From Photobacterium aquimaris (GTDB taxonomy: Bacteria > Pseudomonadota > Gammaproteobacteria > Enterobacterales > Vibrionaceae), in NCBI RefSeq assembly GCF_002954455.1, contig NZ_MSCC01000001.1, forward strand, positions 306,574 to 370,573: a stretch of 64,000 nucleotides of DNA, given 5' to 3'. The notes under the pieces were generated by a model. That model did no database searches, was not told the origin of the DNA, and saw nothing but the letters and a program-made list of their open reading frames with translations. Shown here in pieces: positions 51,540 through 61,407 of the stretch (position 1 is its first letter; each line of letters starts with the position of its first letter). A program made the translations under genes and the position numbers.

Positions 51540-52754
51540 ATGAAACTGCCAATATATTTTGATTACTCTGCAACTTGCCCTGTTGATCCACGTGTTGCTG
51601 ATAAAATGGTTCAGTGTTTAACAATGGATGGTACGTTTGGTAATCCTGCGTCACGTTCACACCGTTATGGCTGGCAAGCGGAAGAAGCGGTTGATACTGC
51701 TCGCGAGTATATTGCTGAGCTAATCAACGCCGATCCCCGTGAAATTGTGTTTACATCAGGTGCTACAGAATCTGATAACCTTGCAATTAAAGGTGCTGCC
51801 CACTTTTACAATAAGAAAGGTAAGCACGTTATTACATGTAAAACTGAGCACAAAGCGGTTCTTGACCCATGTCGTCAATTAGAGCGTGAAGGTTATGAGG
51901 TAACTTACCTTGAGCCTGAATCAAATGGTCTTATTGATTTGGCTAAACTACGCGACGCAATGCGTGAAGATACTGTGCTGGTTTCTATTATGCATGTGAA
52001 CAACGAAATTGGTGTTGTTCAAGATATCGCTGCCATTGGTGAAATTTGTCGTGAAAACAAGACAATTTTCCATGTTGATGCTGCACAATCTGCAGGTAAG
52101 CTGCCGATTGATGTTCAAACAATGAAAGTGGACTTAATCTCATTTTCTGCGCACAAGATTTACGGTCCTAAAGGCATTGGTGCATTATATGTACGTCGTA
52201 AGCCTCGTATTCGTCTTGAAGCGCAAATGCACGGCGGCGGTCATGAACGTGGCTTCCGTTCTGGTACTCTACCGACACACCAAATTGTTGGTATGGGCGA
52301 AGCATTCCGTATTGCTAAGCTAGAAATGGCACAAGATTACCAACACGCTGTTGATATGCGTGAGCGTTTGCTAAAAGGCCTTGAAGGTATCGAAGAGATG
52401 TCTATCAATGGTGATATTGAGCACCGTATTCCCAACAACCTAAACATCAGTTTTGCGTTTGTTGAAGGTGAGTCATTATTAATGGCATTGAAAGATCTTG
52501 CAGTATCATCGGGCTCTGCATGTACATCTGCGAGCTTAGAGCCTTCTTATGTACTACGTGCATTAGGCCTAAATGATGAACTAGCACATAGTTCAATCCG
52601 TTTCTCTTTTGGTCGTTTCACAACGGCTGAAGAAATTGATTACGCTGTAGTTCAAATTAAACAAGCAGTCGACAAGCTACGTGCAATGTCACCTCTTTGG
52701 GATATGTTCAAAGACGGCATTGATTTAGATACGGTTGAGTGGGCACACCACTAA
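51540..52754 (+). CDS. iscS: Cysteine desulfurase IscS
   Basis: IscS (404 aa, as in E. coli) takes sulfur from cysteine for Fe-S clusters, thiolated tRNA and cofactors. K206 in [10 protein letters not shown] binds PLP and the persulfide-forming C328 lies in [14 protein letters not shown], both at the E. coli positions. I chose ATG 51540 ([10 protein letters not shown]), preceded by GGAG; the open frame back to 51453 overlaps iscR and has no family match. It lies between iscR and iscU. Confidence 0.98.
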   Translation: MKLPIYFDYSATCPVDPRVADKMVQCLTMDGTFGNPASRSHRYGWQAEEAVDTAREYIAELINADPREIVFTSGATESDNLAIKGAAHFYNKKGKHVITCKTEHKAVLDPCRQLEREGYEVTYLEPESNGLIDLAKLRDAMREDTVLVSIMHVNNEIGVVQDIAAIGEICRENKTIFHVDAAQSAGKLPIDVQTMKVDLISFSAHKIYGPKGIGALYVRRKPRIRLEAQMHGGGHERGFRSGTLPTHQIVGMGEAFRIAKLEMAQDYQHAVDMRERLLKGLEGIEEMSINGDIEHRIPNNLNISFAFVEGESLLMALKDLAVSSGSACTSASLEPSYVLRALGLNDELAHSSIRFSFGRFTTAEEIDYAVVQIKQAVDKLRAMSPLWDMFKDGIDLDTVEWAHH

Positions 52755-52787
52755 TCTGCGGTTAGACATTATTCGAGGGAATTTATC

Positions 52788-53174
52788 ATGGCATATAGTG
52801 AAAAAGTCATCGATCATTATGAAAATCCGCGTAACGTGGGTTCATTTGACAACGACGATAAAAACATTGGTAGCGGTATGGTGGGTGCACCAGCCTGTGG
52901 CGATGTAATGAAACTTCAGATCAAAGTGACTGAAGAAGGCATCATTGAAGATGCAAAGTTTAAAACTTACGGTTGTGGTTCTGCTATCGCATCAAGTTCA
53001 CTGATCACCGAGTGGGTGAAAGGTAAAACATTAGACGAAGCGGCATCAATTAAGAACTCTGCAATTGCAGAAGAGCTTGAGTTACCGCCAGTTAAGGTTC
53101 ACTGTTCAATTCTTGCAGAAGATGCAATTAAAGCAGCAGTTAGCGATTATAAGAAGAAACACGAACAAAAATAA
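52788..53174 (+). CDS. iscU: Fe-S cluster assembly scaffold IscU
   Basis: IscU (128 aa, as in E. coli) is the scaffold on which [2Fe-2S] clusters form. The three cluster cysteines C37, C63 and C106 and D39 are in place, and the HscA-recognition motif LPPVK occupies 99-103. AGGGA precedes the ATG. It follows iscS by 33 bases and precedes iscA by 16. Confidence 0.98.
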   Translation: MAYSEKVIDHYENPRNVGSFDNDDKNIGSGMVGAPACGDVMKLQIKVTEEGIIEDAKFKTYGCGSAIASSSLITEWVKGKTLDEAASIKNSAIAEELELPPVKVHCSILAEDAIKAAVSDYKKKHEQK

Positions 53175-53190
53175 TTCTGAGGTTTGAAGT

Positions 53191-53514
53191 ATGGCCATTA
53201 CTATCACTGAAGCGGCTGCAAGTCGCGTATCGAGTTTTTTAGCTAACCGTGGCAAAGGCATCGGTTTGCGCCTCGGAGTTCGCACTTCAGGATGTTCGGG
53301 TATGGCGTATATCCTTGAGTTCGTTGATAACCTTGACGAAGGGGATCAGGTCTTTGAAGAGCAAGGCGTAAAAATTATCGTTGATGCTAAAAGCATGGTT
53401 TACTTAGATGGTACCGAGCTTGATTTCGCCAAAGAGGGCCTTAATGAAGGCTTTAAATTTAATAACCCTAACGTGTCTAGCGAATGTGGTTGTGGTGAAA
53501 GCTTCAACGTATAA
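53191..53514 (+). CDS. iscA: A-type Fe-S carrier IscA
   Basis: IscA (107 aa, as in E. coli) receives and hands on Fe-S clusters or iron. C35, C99 and C101 (GCSG and ECGCGESF) are conserved. It is the last gene before a terminator-like structure, 50 bases before the usual hscB frame. Confidence 0.97.
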   Translation: MAITITEAAASRVSSFLANRGKGIGLRLGVRTSGCSGMAYILEFVDNLDEGDQVFEEQGVKIIVDAKSMVYLDGTELDFAKEGLNEGFKFNNPNVSSECGCGESFNV

Positions 53515-53532
53515 TTGCGCATAGTGTTTTAT

Positions 53533-53586
53533 TAAACCTGGCTGCTGGTCGCCATTATGGCGAGTGAGTTGTCAGGTTTATTTTTT
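53533..53586 (+). terminator. Terminator-like structure inside the isc operon, between iscA and hscB
   Basis: TAAACCTG (53533-53540) pairs with CAGGTTTA (53573-53580), enclosing a small CGCCA/TGGCG hairpin, and is followed immediately by six T. If active it would lower hscB-hscA-fdx transcription relative to iscRSUA. Confidence 0.6.
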
Positions 53587-53602
53587 ATATATGGTTGCGA
53601 TT

Positions 53603-54118
53603 ATGAATCATTTCGAATTATTTGGATTGCCGTTTCAATTTGATGTTGATGGCGGTTTATTGGCAACACAATTCCGTGAGTTACAACGTCGATTCCATCC
53701 AGATAACTTTGCTACAGCATCTGAACGTGATCGATTATTGTCGGTACAAAAAGCGGCTCAGATTAACGATGCTTTTCAAACGTTAAAGAACCCTGTTTCT
53801 CGTGCGGAATATATGCTTGCTGAACGTGATGAAGATATTCGTGGTGAGCAAAAGACACTGCAAGATATGGATTTCTTGATGCAGCAAATGGAGCTGCGGG
53901 AAGCATTAGAGGCGATTTCTGAGCGTGCTGATCCTGAATCTGCATTAGTAGATTTTGAACAACAAGCTGCAATTATGTATCAACAACAGCTACATAAGCT
54001 GGCACAATTGCTTAATCAAGAAAATTGGTTTGAAGCTGCAGATGCAGTACGTAAGTTAAAGTTTATTGTTAAGTTGCGTGATGAAGTCGAACGTCTTGAA
54101 GAATCATTATTTGACTAA
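53603..54118 (+). CDS. hscB: Fe-S cluster co-chaperone HscB
   Basis: HscB (171 aa, as in E. coli) is a J-type co-chaperone that brings IscU to HscA and stimulates its ATPase. The J domain has HPD at 32-34 (RRFHPDNFA); the C-terminal three-helix bundle (about 90-170) has LMQQMELREALEAI. I chose ATG 53603 (MNHFELFGLP), which fits the E. coli start; the frame runs open back to 53564 through the terminator-like structure. The ribosome binding site is weak. hscA follows after 33 bases. Confidence 0.96.
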   Translation: MNHFELFGLPFQFDVDGGLLATQFRELQRRFHPDNFATASERDRLLSVQKAAQINDAFQTLKNPVSRAEYMLAERDEDIRGEQKTLQDMDFLMQQMELREALEAISERADPESALVDFEQQAAIMYQQQLHKLAQLLNQENWFEAADAVRKLKFIVKLRDEVERLEESLFD

Positions 54119-54151
54119 TCAGCAACTTGCGTTATTTAGACAGGAATGATA

Positions 54152-56005
54152 ATGGCATTTTTACAGATTTCTGAACCCGGTCAAAGTGCAGCACCGCATC
54201 AACAAAAATTAGCGGTAGGTATTGATTTAGGGACGACAAACTCATTAGTGGCAACTGTCCGTAGTGGCGTTGCAGAAACATTAAAAGATGCTGAAGGACG
54301 TTCAATTTTACCCTCAGTAGTTCACTATACTGACAAACATGTGTTAACGGGAGATGCTGCGCGTGCGTATGCGCAACGTGATCCTGTCAATACTATTTTA
54401 TCGGTAAAACGTCTTATGGGACGCTCATTGGTTGATATTGAGCAACGTTATCCGCAATTACCTTATCAATTTACCGCATCAGAAAATGGCTTACCGCAGT
54501 TAGTGACTCGCCAAGGTGCGATGAATCCGGTGCAAATCTCTGCTGAAATTTTAAAATCATTAAGTCAGCGTGCAGTAGAAAGCTTAGGCGGCGATCTTGA
54601 AGGTGTTGTGATCACCGTGCCGGCTTATTTTGATGATGCTCAGCGAGCGGGTACAAAAGATGCGGCTAAGTTAGCCAATTTAAATGTTTTGCGCTTACTT
54701 AATGAACCAACGGCAGCAGCCATTGCTTATGGTCTTGATTCTGGTCAAGAAGGTGTAATTGCTGTTTATGATCTTGGTGGTGGTACGTTTGATATTTCGA
54801 TTCTACGTCTGTCTAAAGGTGTGTTTGAAGTATTAGCGACCGGTGGTGATTCTGCATTAGGTGGTGATGATCTTGATCAGCTAATTGCTGATTGGATATT
54901 AACTCAAGCTCAGTTAACGGAAGTATTAACCCCGCAACAACGTCGTGAATTACACGATGCTGCTCAACAAGCTAAAGTGGCTTTGAGTAACGCTGATAGC
55001 GTTGCCATCAATGTACTAGGTTGGCAGGGAGACATCACTCGTGAGCAATTTAATACACTAGTAACCCCATTAATTAAAAAAACCCTATTTGCATGTCGTC
55101 GTGCACTTAAAGATGCTGATATCACTATTGATGACGTGATTGAAACCGTGATGGTCGGCGGTTCAACCCGCGTACCATTAGTGCGTGAATTAGTGGGTAC
55201 TTTCTTTGGTAAAACGCCATTAACCTCGATTGACCCTGATCAGGTGGTTGCGATTGGTGCAGCTATTCAAGCTGATATTCTGGTGGGTAATAAACCCGAC
55301 TCAGAGATGTTGCTACTTGATGTGATCCCATTGTCATTAGGCATTGAAACCATGGGCGGAATGATTGAGAAAATTATTCCACGTAACACTACGTTACCAG
55401 TGGCGCGCGCTCAAGAATTCACCACCTTTAAAGATGGCCAAACAGCGATGTCGGTTCACATTGTTCAAGGTGAGCGTGAAATGGTGAATGATTGCCGTTC
55501 ATTAGCTCGATTTACCTTGCGGGGTATTCCCCCAATGGCGGCAGGTGCTGCTCATATTCGTGTCACTTATCAAGTGGATGCGGATGGTTTGTTGTCGGTA
55601 ACAGCAATGGAAAAAAGTAGCGGTGTGCAATCATCAATTCAAGTGAAGCCATCGTATGGTCTTTCTGATGATGAGATTGCAACCATGCTCCGCGATTCAA
55701 TGACATTTGCTCAAGATGATAAAGATGCGCGTGCGTTAGCGGAACAACAGGTTGAAGCTGATCGTGTACTTGAGGGCTTAATCGCTGCATTGGCTACAGA
55801 TGGTGAAACCTTATTAAGTGTTCAAGAGCGCGATGAGTTAGAAACTGTAATGATGGAACTGGTTCAATTACGTCAGAGTGGAGATACTCGTGCAATTGAA
55901 GCAGGAATTAAGAAAACTGATAAGGCCAGCCAAGAATTTGCGTCACGCCGAATGGATCAATCTATTCGTCAAGCGTTAGCTGGTCAGTCTATTGATGAGG
56001 TTTAA
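54152..56005 (+). CDS. hscA: Fe-S protein maturation Hsp70-type chaperone HscA
   Basis: HscA (617 aa; 616 in E. coli) is a specialised Hsp70 that drives cluster transfer from IscU. The ATPase domain has [15 protein letters not shown] (about 23-37), [32 protein letters not shown] and [14 protein letters not shown]; the substrate domain begins about residue 380 ([17 protein letters not shown]). AGGA lies 6 bases before ATG 54152, so I prefer [10 protein letters not shown] over the ATG two codons earlier. fdx begins 2 bases after the stop. Confidence 0.97.
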   Translation: MAFLQISEPGQSAAPHQQKLAVGIDLGTTNSLVATVRSGVAETLKDAEGRSILPSVVHYTDKHVLTGDAARAYAQRDPVNTILSVKRLMGRSLVDIEQRYPQLPYQFTASENGLPQLVTRQGAMNPVQISAEILKSLSQRAVESLGGDLEGVVITVPAYFDDAQRAGTKDAAKLANLNVLRLLNEPTAAAIAYGLDSGQEGVIAVYDLGGGTFDISILRLSKGVFEVLATGGDSALGGDDLDQLIADWILTQAQLTEVLTPQQRRELHDAAQQAKVALSNADSVAINVLGWQGDITREQFNTLVTPLIKKTLFACRRALKDADITIDDVIETVMVGGSTRVPLVRELVGTFFGKTPLTSIDPDQVVAIGAAIQADILVGNKPDSEMLLLDVIPLSLGIETMGGMIEKIIPRNTTLPVARAQEFTTFKDGQTAMSVHIVQGEREMVNDCRSLARFTLRGIPPMAAGAAHIRVTYQVDADGLLSVTAMEKSSGVQSSIQVKPSYGLSDDEIATMLRDSMTFAQDDKDARALAEQQVEADRVLEGLIAALATDGETLLSVQERDELETVMMELVQLRQSGDTRAIEAGIKKTDKASQEFASRRMDQSIRQALAGQSIDEV

Positions 56006-56007
56006 GC

Positions 56008-56346
56008 ATGCCTAAGATTATAATTTTACCTAATGAAGAACATTGCCCTGAAGGCGCAATTTTAGACGCACAATCTGGCGAAACAATCCTAGATGTTGCA
56101 TTGCGCAATGGTATTGAAATTGAGCATGCGTGTGAAAAATCTTGTGCGTGTACAACGTGTCATGTTGTCGTTCGTGAAGGGTTTGACTCTCTAAATGAGA
56201 GCGATGAACTTGAAGATGATATGCTCGATAAAGCATGGGGACTGGAGCCTGAATCTCGCTTAAGCTGCCAAGCATGTGTAGCAGATGAAGATTTAGTGGT
56301 TGATATTCCACGTTATACGGTCAATCTTGCTTCCGAAGCACATTAA
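56008..56346 (+). CDS. fdx: ISC-type [2Fe-2S] ferredoxin
   Basis: Fdx (112 aa; 111 in E. coli) supplies electrons for cluster assembly on IscU. Ligands C42, C48, C51 and C87 follow the adrenodoxin pattern, with the extra C46 that is also found in E. coli Fdx. The N-terminus PKIIILPNEEHCPEG is typical. It is followed by a terminator, which separates it from iscX. Confidence 0.97.
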   Translation: MPKIIILPNEEHCPEGAILDAQSGETILDVALRNGIEIEHACEKSCACTTCHVVVREGFDSLNESDELEDDMLDKAWGLEPESRLSCQACVADEDLVVDIPRYTVNLASEAH

Positions 56347-56358
56347 TCGAAACAGCTA

Positions 56359-56390
56359 AATAGGTCGCCATTGTGGTGACCTATTTTTTT
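56359..56390 (+). terminator. Terminator downstream of fdx
   Basis: AATAGGTCGCCA (56359-56370) pairs with TGGTGACCTATT (56374-56385, one G-U pair) around a TTG loop, followed by TTTTT. It lies between fdx and iscX, so iscX may depend on read-through or its own promoter. Confidence 0.88.
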
Positions 56391-56467
56391 AGCTATTGAT
56401 TAGGGTCATTTATTCAAGTGATAGTTAAGTTTATTTGTTATTTTTATTAAAAAAATGAGGATTTATT

Positions 56468-56665
56468 ATGAGCTTACAATGGATTGATTCGCGTGATATC
56501 GCCATTGAGTTGATTGAACTTCACCCTGATGTTGATCCAACCCAAGTTCGCTTTACTGATCTTCGCGAGTGGATTATTGCATTGGATGAATTTGATGATG
56601 ATATTGATCACTGCAATGAAAAGATTTTAGAAGCCGTACAGATGTGTTGGATTGACGAGCAATAA
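56468..56665 (+). CDS. iscX: Fe-S cluster assembly protein IscX
   Basis: IscX (65 aa; 66 in E. coli) is a small acidic protein that binds IscS and iron and tunes sulfur transfer. It matches the family: LQWIDSRDIAIELIELHPDVDPTQVRFTDL, then DEFDDD and the ending ILEAVQMCWIDE. GAGGATTT lies before the ATG. It is the last isc gene, followed by pepB as in E. coli. Confidence 0.96.
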   Translation: MSLQWIDSRDIAIELIELHPDVDPTQVRFTDLREWIIALDEFDDDIDHCNEKILEAVQMCWIDEQ

Positions 56666-56811
56666 TCACTATACCGAAAAATCCTGTTTTATTGTTGCCT
56701 CTCAAGGTTGATAAGCATAGTCTTATTAGAGAAAAAATAGAATAACAATAACGCAGTGATCAGCTTTGTTTCATTGCTTTGGCTGTGTGATATTTATCAA
56801 GGAGCGTATCA

Positions 56812-58095
56812 ATGTCTACCATAATGTCTGTGGGTCTTTCTCATCAAGCTGCAGGTTCACAGTGGGGAACCAATGCATTAATTAGTTTTGGTGCTGAAGG
56901 CTGTGTGATTCATGTCACGACCAATGATCTTTTTGGCGATATTCAACGTGCTGGTCGTCGGTTGGACGCGCAAGGCATTAAAGCCGTTAATTTAACCGGC
57001 ATGGCATGGGGCTTAGATGCAATTTGGGCGTTCTTACAAGGCTACCGTAATCCTAAAGCAAACAATACTGTGCAGTGGTCGGCCTTACCGGCGCTTGATG
57101 AAGCGGAATTGCAAGCACGGATCAAAACCATTAATTGGGTGTGCGATATTATTAACCAACCCGCAGATGTAGTTGCGCCTTCACAATTGGCTGCTCGTGC
57201 TGGTGAGTTCATTAAATCATTAGCTCCTGAACATGTTACCTATAAAATCGTTAAAGGTAATGATTTATTAGATGAAGGTTGGAATGGTATTCATGCCGTT
57301 GGTCGTGGTTCTGATCACCGCCCGGCGATGCTACGTTTAGATTACAACCCAACCGGTGATGCGAATGCGCCAGTCTTCGCTTGTGTTGTTGGTAAAGGTA
57401 TTACCTTTGATTCCGGTGGTTATAGCATTAAGCCTTCTACGGGTATGACAGCAATGAAAGCGGATATGGGCGGTGCAGCTTTAGCGACGGGAGGATTAGC
57501 GTTAGCGATGGCGCGTGGGCTTAATAAGCGAATTAAACTGATTCTATGTTGTGCTGAGAATATGATTTCAGGCCGTGCATTAAAACTTGGCGATATCATT
57601 AAGTATAAAAACGGAAAAACAGTTGAAGTACTTAATACCGATGCTGAAGGTCGATTAGTGTTAGCTGATGGTTTAATGTACGCTAATAGCCAAAATCCTG
57701 AGTTGATCATTGATTGTGCGACGTTAACCGGCTCAGCAAAAATGGCATTGGGCAATGACTACCATGCATTATTGAGTTTTGATCAAGACTTATCGCGCCA
57801 AGCATTAGCGGCAGCAGCACAAGAAGGTGAAGGCATGTGGCCACTACCATTGGCTGAAATTCATCGTAATATGTTGCCATCAAATTTTGCGGATTTAGCG
57901 AATATTTCAAGCGGTGACTTTATGCCAGGAGCAAGTACAGCAGCGGCATTCTTATCTTATTTTGTTGAAAATTATCAACAAGGTTGGATGCACATTGATG
58001 CCAGCGGTACTTTCCGTAAGAGTGCTAATGACCAATGGGCAGCAGGCGCAACCGGAATGGGTGTAAAAACACTAGCACGTATTTTAGCGCAATAA
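56812..58095 (+). CDS. pepB: Aminopeptidase B (leucyl aminopeptidase family)
   Basis: PepB (427 aa) is a cytosolic two-metal aminopeptidase of family M17. Metal and catalytic motifs are complete: [17 protein letters not shown] (about 193-209), MKADMGGAA (about 214-222) and [17 protein letters not shown] (about 276-292). The C-terminal [24 protein letters not shown] is very close to E. coli PepB, and the location after iscX is the same as there, so I take this as the true pepB. A second copy-like gene follows after 108 bases. Confidence 0.94.
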   Translation: MSTIMSVGLSHQAAGSQWGTNALISFGAEGCVIHVTTNDLFGDIQRAGRRLDAQGIKAVNLTGMAWGLDAIWAFLQGYRNPKANNTVQWSALPALDEAELQARIKTINWVCDIINQPADVVAPSQLAARAGEFIKSLAPEHVTYKIVKGNDLLDEGWNGIHAVGRGSDHRPAMLRLDYNPTGDANAPVFACVVGKGITFDSGGYSIKPSTGMTAMKADMGGAALATGGLALAMARGLNKRIKLILCCAENMISGRALKLGDIIKYKNGKTVEVLNTDAEGRLVLADGLMYANSQNPELIIDCATLTGSAKMALGNDYHALLSFDQDLSRQALAAAAQEGEGMWPLPLAEIHRNMLPSNFADLANISSGDFMPGASTAAAFLSYFVENYQQGWMHIDASGTFRKSANDQWAAGATGMGVKTLARILAQ

Positions 58096-58107
58096 TTTTC
58101 TGCCAAC

Positions 58108-58146
58108 AAAAAGCCTTCTTAAACCGTTTAAGAGGGCTTTTTTATA
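58108..58146 (+). terminator. Terminator downstream of pepB
   Basis: AAAAGCCTTCTTAAA (58109-58123) pairs with TTTAAGAGGGCTTTT (58127-58141, one G-U pair), followed by T's. It separates pepB from its tandem paralog. Confidence 0.85.
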
Positions 58147-58203
58147 TTTAAATTACGCCAAATGAAAAATATAGACTATAAATAAAACAATAGGTTATCA
58201 ATA

Positions 58204-59481
58204 ATGTTGACAGTGAATTTATCAAAAGAGCCCGCACGCGCCCCTTGGGGTATTAATGCCTTAATCAGTTACCAAACTGACAGTGTTACTGTGCATTATG
58301 GTGATACATTTAGTTTGCGTCGTATTCAGCAAGCAGGACGTCAAATTCAGACTCAATCTATCACTGCTGTGAGTTTAAAAGGTGATAGTTGGAATTATGA
58401 ACGTCAATGGGCATTTTATTGCGGTTTTGCAGCGACTATGGATAACGTCACGATCCAGTGGGCATCGATTGATGAAGATGAACTTGAACTGTTAAATGCG
58501 CGTCGACATAGCCATGACTGGGCGCGAACCTTGATTAATACTGGTCCTGATAGCATTTATCCACAAAAATTAGCCCAAGCTGCGGTGCAGTTTTTATCTG
58601 ATATTGGTGGCGATGATATCAGTGCACAGATGATTGTGGGTGATGAGTTACTCGCTGACGGTTGGATTGGTATTCATAGTGTCGGTCGCGGAAGTCAACA
58701 TCCACCGGTATTGCTAGAACTTGACTATAACCCTACTGGTAATCCAGATGCACCGATTAACGCTTGTTTGGTGGGTAAGGGGATCACCTTTGATTCAGGT
58801 GGTTATAGCTTAAAGCCAAGTGCTGGCATGGTCAGTATGAAATGTGACATGGGGGGCGCAGCAACAGTTACTGCTGCATTAGGGTATGCTATTGCACAAG
58901 GTTTAGCTCAACGGGTCAAACTTATTCTTTGTTGTGCTGAAAATATGGTGTCAGGCGATGCTTATAAACTGGGCGATGTGTTAACGTATAACAATGGAGT
59001 ATCTGTTGAAATAGTAAATACTGATGCTGAAGGACGATTAGTATTAGCCGATGGCTTATTGCTTGCTTCTGCAACCAAAGCTCCATTAATTATTGATGCA
59101 GCAACGTTAACAGGCGCAGCCATGATGGCGGTTGGTAGTGACTACAATGCGATTTTTGGTTTTGATAAACCATTGTTAGCTCGTGCTCAACAGTTATCAG
59201 AATTAGTCAATGAACCTGCGTGGCCATTACCACTTGAAAAGTGGCATCAAGATTACTGTCCGTCTGCATTTGCAGATACCGCCAATAGTCGCGTTCAAAA
59301 AGGTGGTGGCATGGGTGGGGCTTCAAATGCGGCAGGATTTTTATCGCGCTTTGTTGATACCGATAATTGTGGTTGGATTCATTTCGACCTAGCAGCGTGT
59401 TATCGTGACAGCGCGGATCCACGTTGGGCAGTCGGTGCAACGGGCTTAGGTATTGCTAATATTGCAGGATTACTGTTGTAA
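58204..59481 (+). CDS. Second PepB-type M17 aminopeptidase
   Basis: A 425-aa paralog of the preceding PepB, similar over the whole length (the start WGINALISY against WGTNALISF, the end WAVGATGLGIANIAGLL). Metal motifs are kept: [17 protein letters not shown] (about 194-210), MKCDMGGAA with a Cys replacing Ala, and [17 protein letters not shown]. It should be an active aminopeptidase. By eye roughly half the residues are identical to its neighbour, so the duplication is not recent. It has its own gap and terminator on the left, and ndk follows after 69 bases. Confidence 0.88.
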   Translation: MLTVNLSKEPARAPWGINALISYQTDSVTVHYGDTFSLRRIQQAGRQIQTQSITAVSLKGDSWNYERQWAFYCGFAATMDNVTIQWASIDEDELELLNARRHSHDWARTLINTGPDSIYPQKLAQAAVQFLSDIGGDDISAQMIVGDELLADGWIGIHSVGRGSQHPPVLLELDYNPTGNPDAPINACLVGKGITFDSGGYSLKPSAGMVSMKCDMGGAATVTAALGYAIAQGLAQRVKLILCCAENMVSGDAYKLGDVLTYNNGVSVEIVNTDAEGRLVLADGLLLASATKAPLIIDAATLTGAAMMAVGSDYNAIFGFDKPLLARAQQLSELVNEPAWPLPLEKWHQDYCPSAFADTANSRVQKGGGMGGASNAAGFLSRFVDTDNCGWIHFDLAACYRDSADPRWAVGATGLGIANIAGLLL

Positions 59482-59550
59482 AGTAATGAACCACTATCAG
59501 TGGATACTAACTAAATGGACAGCAACTAGACTCAAAAGGAAACTATAATA

Positions 59551-59979
59551 ATGACAATAGAAAAAACTTTTTCAATCGTAAAACCGGATGCTGTTAAACG
59601 AAATTTAATTGGCGCTATTTATCAACGTTTTGAAAATGCAGGTTTGAAAATTGTAGCGGCAAAAATGTTACAGCTAACAAAAGTGCAAGCTCAAGGCTTT
59701 TATGCTGAACATGAAGGTAAGCCTTTTTTTGATGAATTAGTTGATTTCATGACATCAGGTCCGGTGATGGTGCAAGTGCTTGAAGGCGAAGATGCCATCG
59801 TTCGTTATCGAGAGCTAATGGGGAAAACCAATCCTCAAGAAGCAGCATGCGGGACTATTCGTGCCGATTTTGCTATTAGCTTACGTTATAATTCGGTCCA
59901 TGGCTCAGATAGCCCAGTATCGGCTGAACGTGAGATTGGCTACTTTTTTGCTGCTGATGAATTATGTCCTCGCAGTTAA
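59551..59979 (+). CDS. ndk: Nucleoside diphosphate kinase
   Basis: Ndk (142 aa; 143 in E. coli) balances nucleoside triphosphates by transferring phosphate from ATP through a phospho-histidine. H117 lies in [14 protein letters not shown]; the opening [20 protein letters not shown] is the family ATP site. [10 protein letters not shown] replaces the more common SFTENATHGSD form, so this copy differs somewhat from the E. coli enzyme around the active site. AAGGAAA lies upstream of the ATG. Confidence 0.95.
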   Translation: MTIEKTFSIVKPDAVKRNLIGAIYQRFENAGLKIVAAKMLQLTKVQAQGFYAEHEGKPFFDELVDFMTSGPVMVQVLEGEDAIVRYRELMGKTNPQEAACGTIRADFAISLRYNSVHGSDSPVSAEREIGYFFAADELCPRS

Positions 59980-60019
59980 TGATTGCGTTGTGATTAAAAA
60001 ACAAGCAAAACCAAATACT

Positions 60020-60050
60020 AAAGGGAGGCTCAGGCTTCCCTTTGTTATTT
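60020..60050 (+). terminator. Terminator downstream of ndk
   Basis: AAAGGGAGGC (60020-60029) pairs with GCTTCCCTTT (60034-60043, one G-U pair) around a short loop, followed by GTTATTTT. Confidence 0.75.
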
Positions 60051-60227
60051 TATGCGCCAAGATTGTTATAACCGCTAAAATAACCATATAGTGAACAGGT
60101 GGAAACCCGCGCCTAAAGGCTGTACAATTTCGCGCCTTAAACCCTGATAGCTATGATGAGACTGCCAATTGCAGATCTCCGAGTTATAAAGGCGCAGCAA
60201 TAGTCATTTTTAGTGAGGCACCAACCG

Positions 60228-61349
60228 ATGACAACTGTCAAAATTAATCTGCTGGATTTCGATCGCAAAGGTCTGCGTAAATACTTTGCCGAAGAGCTAA
60301 ATGAAAAGCCATTCCGAGCAGATCAGATAATGAAATGGATCTATCATTTCGGTTGTGATGACTTTGAGCAAATGAACAATATTAATAAAAAGTTGCGCGA
60401 AAAATTACAGCGTGTGGCTGAAATCCGTGCGCCAGAAGTCTCTAATGCGCAATACTCAAGTGACGGCACTATTAAATGGGCTATGCGTGTTGGTGATCAA
60501 GACGTAGAAACCGTTTATATTCCTGATGAAGATCGTGCGACGTTATGCGTGTCTTCTCAAGTTGGTTGTGCGTTAGAGTGTAAGTTCTGTTCAACAGGCC
60601 AACAAGGCTTTAACCGTAATCTACGTGTATCTGAAATTATTGGTCAGGTATGGCGTGCATCAAAAGAGATTGGCCTACAAAAAGAAACTGGCCGTCGTCC
60701 TATTACCAATATCGTAATGATGGGTATGGGTGAGCCATTACTGAACATGAAAAACTTAATTCCAGCATTAGAAATTATGCTTGATGATTTAGGTTTTGGG
60801 TTATCTAAGCGTCGCGTTACCGTATCAACCTCTGGTGTGGTTTCTGGCCTAGAACAAATGATTGGTACTATTGATGTTGCATTGGCTATTTCATTACATG
60901 CGCCAACCGATGAATTACGTTCTCAAATTATGCCCATTAACGATCGTTGGGATATTGAAACGTTTCTTGATGCTGTGCGTCGTTACGTTAACTCAACCAA
61001 TGCTAACCGTGGTCGTGTAACGATTGAATACGTGCTACTTGATCATGTCAATGATGATATGGAGCATGCACGTCAGTTAGGCCGTCTACTAAAAGACACG
61101 CCAGCGAAGATTAACTTGATTCCATTTAATCCATATCCGGGATCTCCGTATAAAAAACCTAGTAATTCACGTATAGATCGCTTTATGAAAACTCTAATGG
61201 AGTATGATTACACAGTTACTGTACGTAAAACGCGTGGTGATGATATTGATGCAGCGTGTGGCCAGTTAGTGGGTGATGTTATTGACCGAACTAAACGCAC
61301 TCAAGCTAAATTATCAGTGGGTGAACCGATTGCAGTGAAAACCCTTTAA
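60228..61349 (+). CDS. rlmN: Dual-specificity RNA methyltransferase RlmN
   Basis: RlmN (373 aa; 384 in E. coli) is a radical-SAM enzyme that methylates C2 of A2503 in 23S rRNA and A37 in some tRNAs. The radical-SAM motif is C114-x3-C118-x2-C121 (CALECKFC), and the second methylated Cys lies in DIDAACGQL near the C-terminus. Other family segments are [25 protein letters not shown] and [12 protein letters not shown] chose ATG 60228 ([10 protein letters not shown]), with GAGG upstream; GTG 60213 is also in frame. It stands before pilW, as in E. coli and Vibrio. Confidence 0.97.
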   Translation: MTTVKINLLDFDRKGLRKYFAEELNEKPFRADQIMKWIYHFGCDDFEQMNNINKKLREKLQRVAEIRAPEVSNAQYSSDGTIKWAMRVGDQDVETVYIPDEDRATLCVSSQVGCALECKFCSTGQQGFNRNLRVSEIIGQVWRASKEIGLQKETGRRPITNIVMMGMGEPLLNMKNLIPALEIMLDDLGFGLSKRRVTVSTSGVVSGLEQMIGTIDVALAISLHAPTDELRSQIMPINDRWDIETFLDAVRRYVNSTNANRGRVTIEYVLLDHVNDDMEHARQLGRLLKDTPAKINLIPFNPYPGSPYKKPSNSRIDRFMKTLMEYDYTVTVRKTRGDDIDAACGQLVGDVIDRTKRTQAKLSVGEPIAVKTL

Positions 61350-61407
61350 ATTAGATTGGCGATTATAATCACTTCGCGGTTTAACATGGATGTTAAGGTG
61401 AGTAAAA

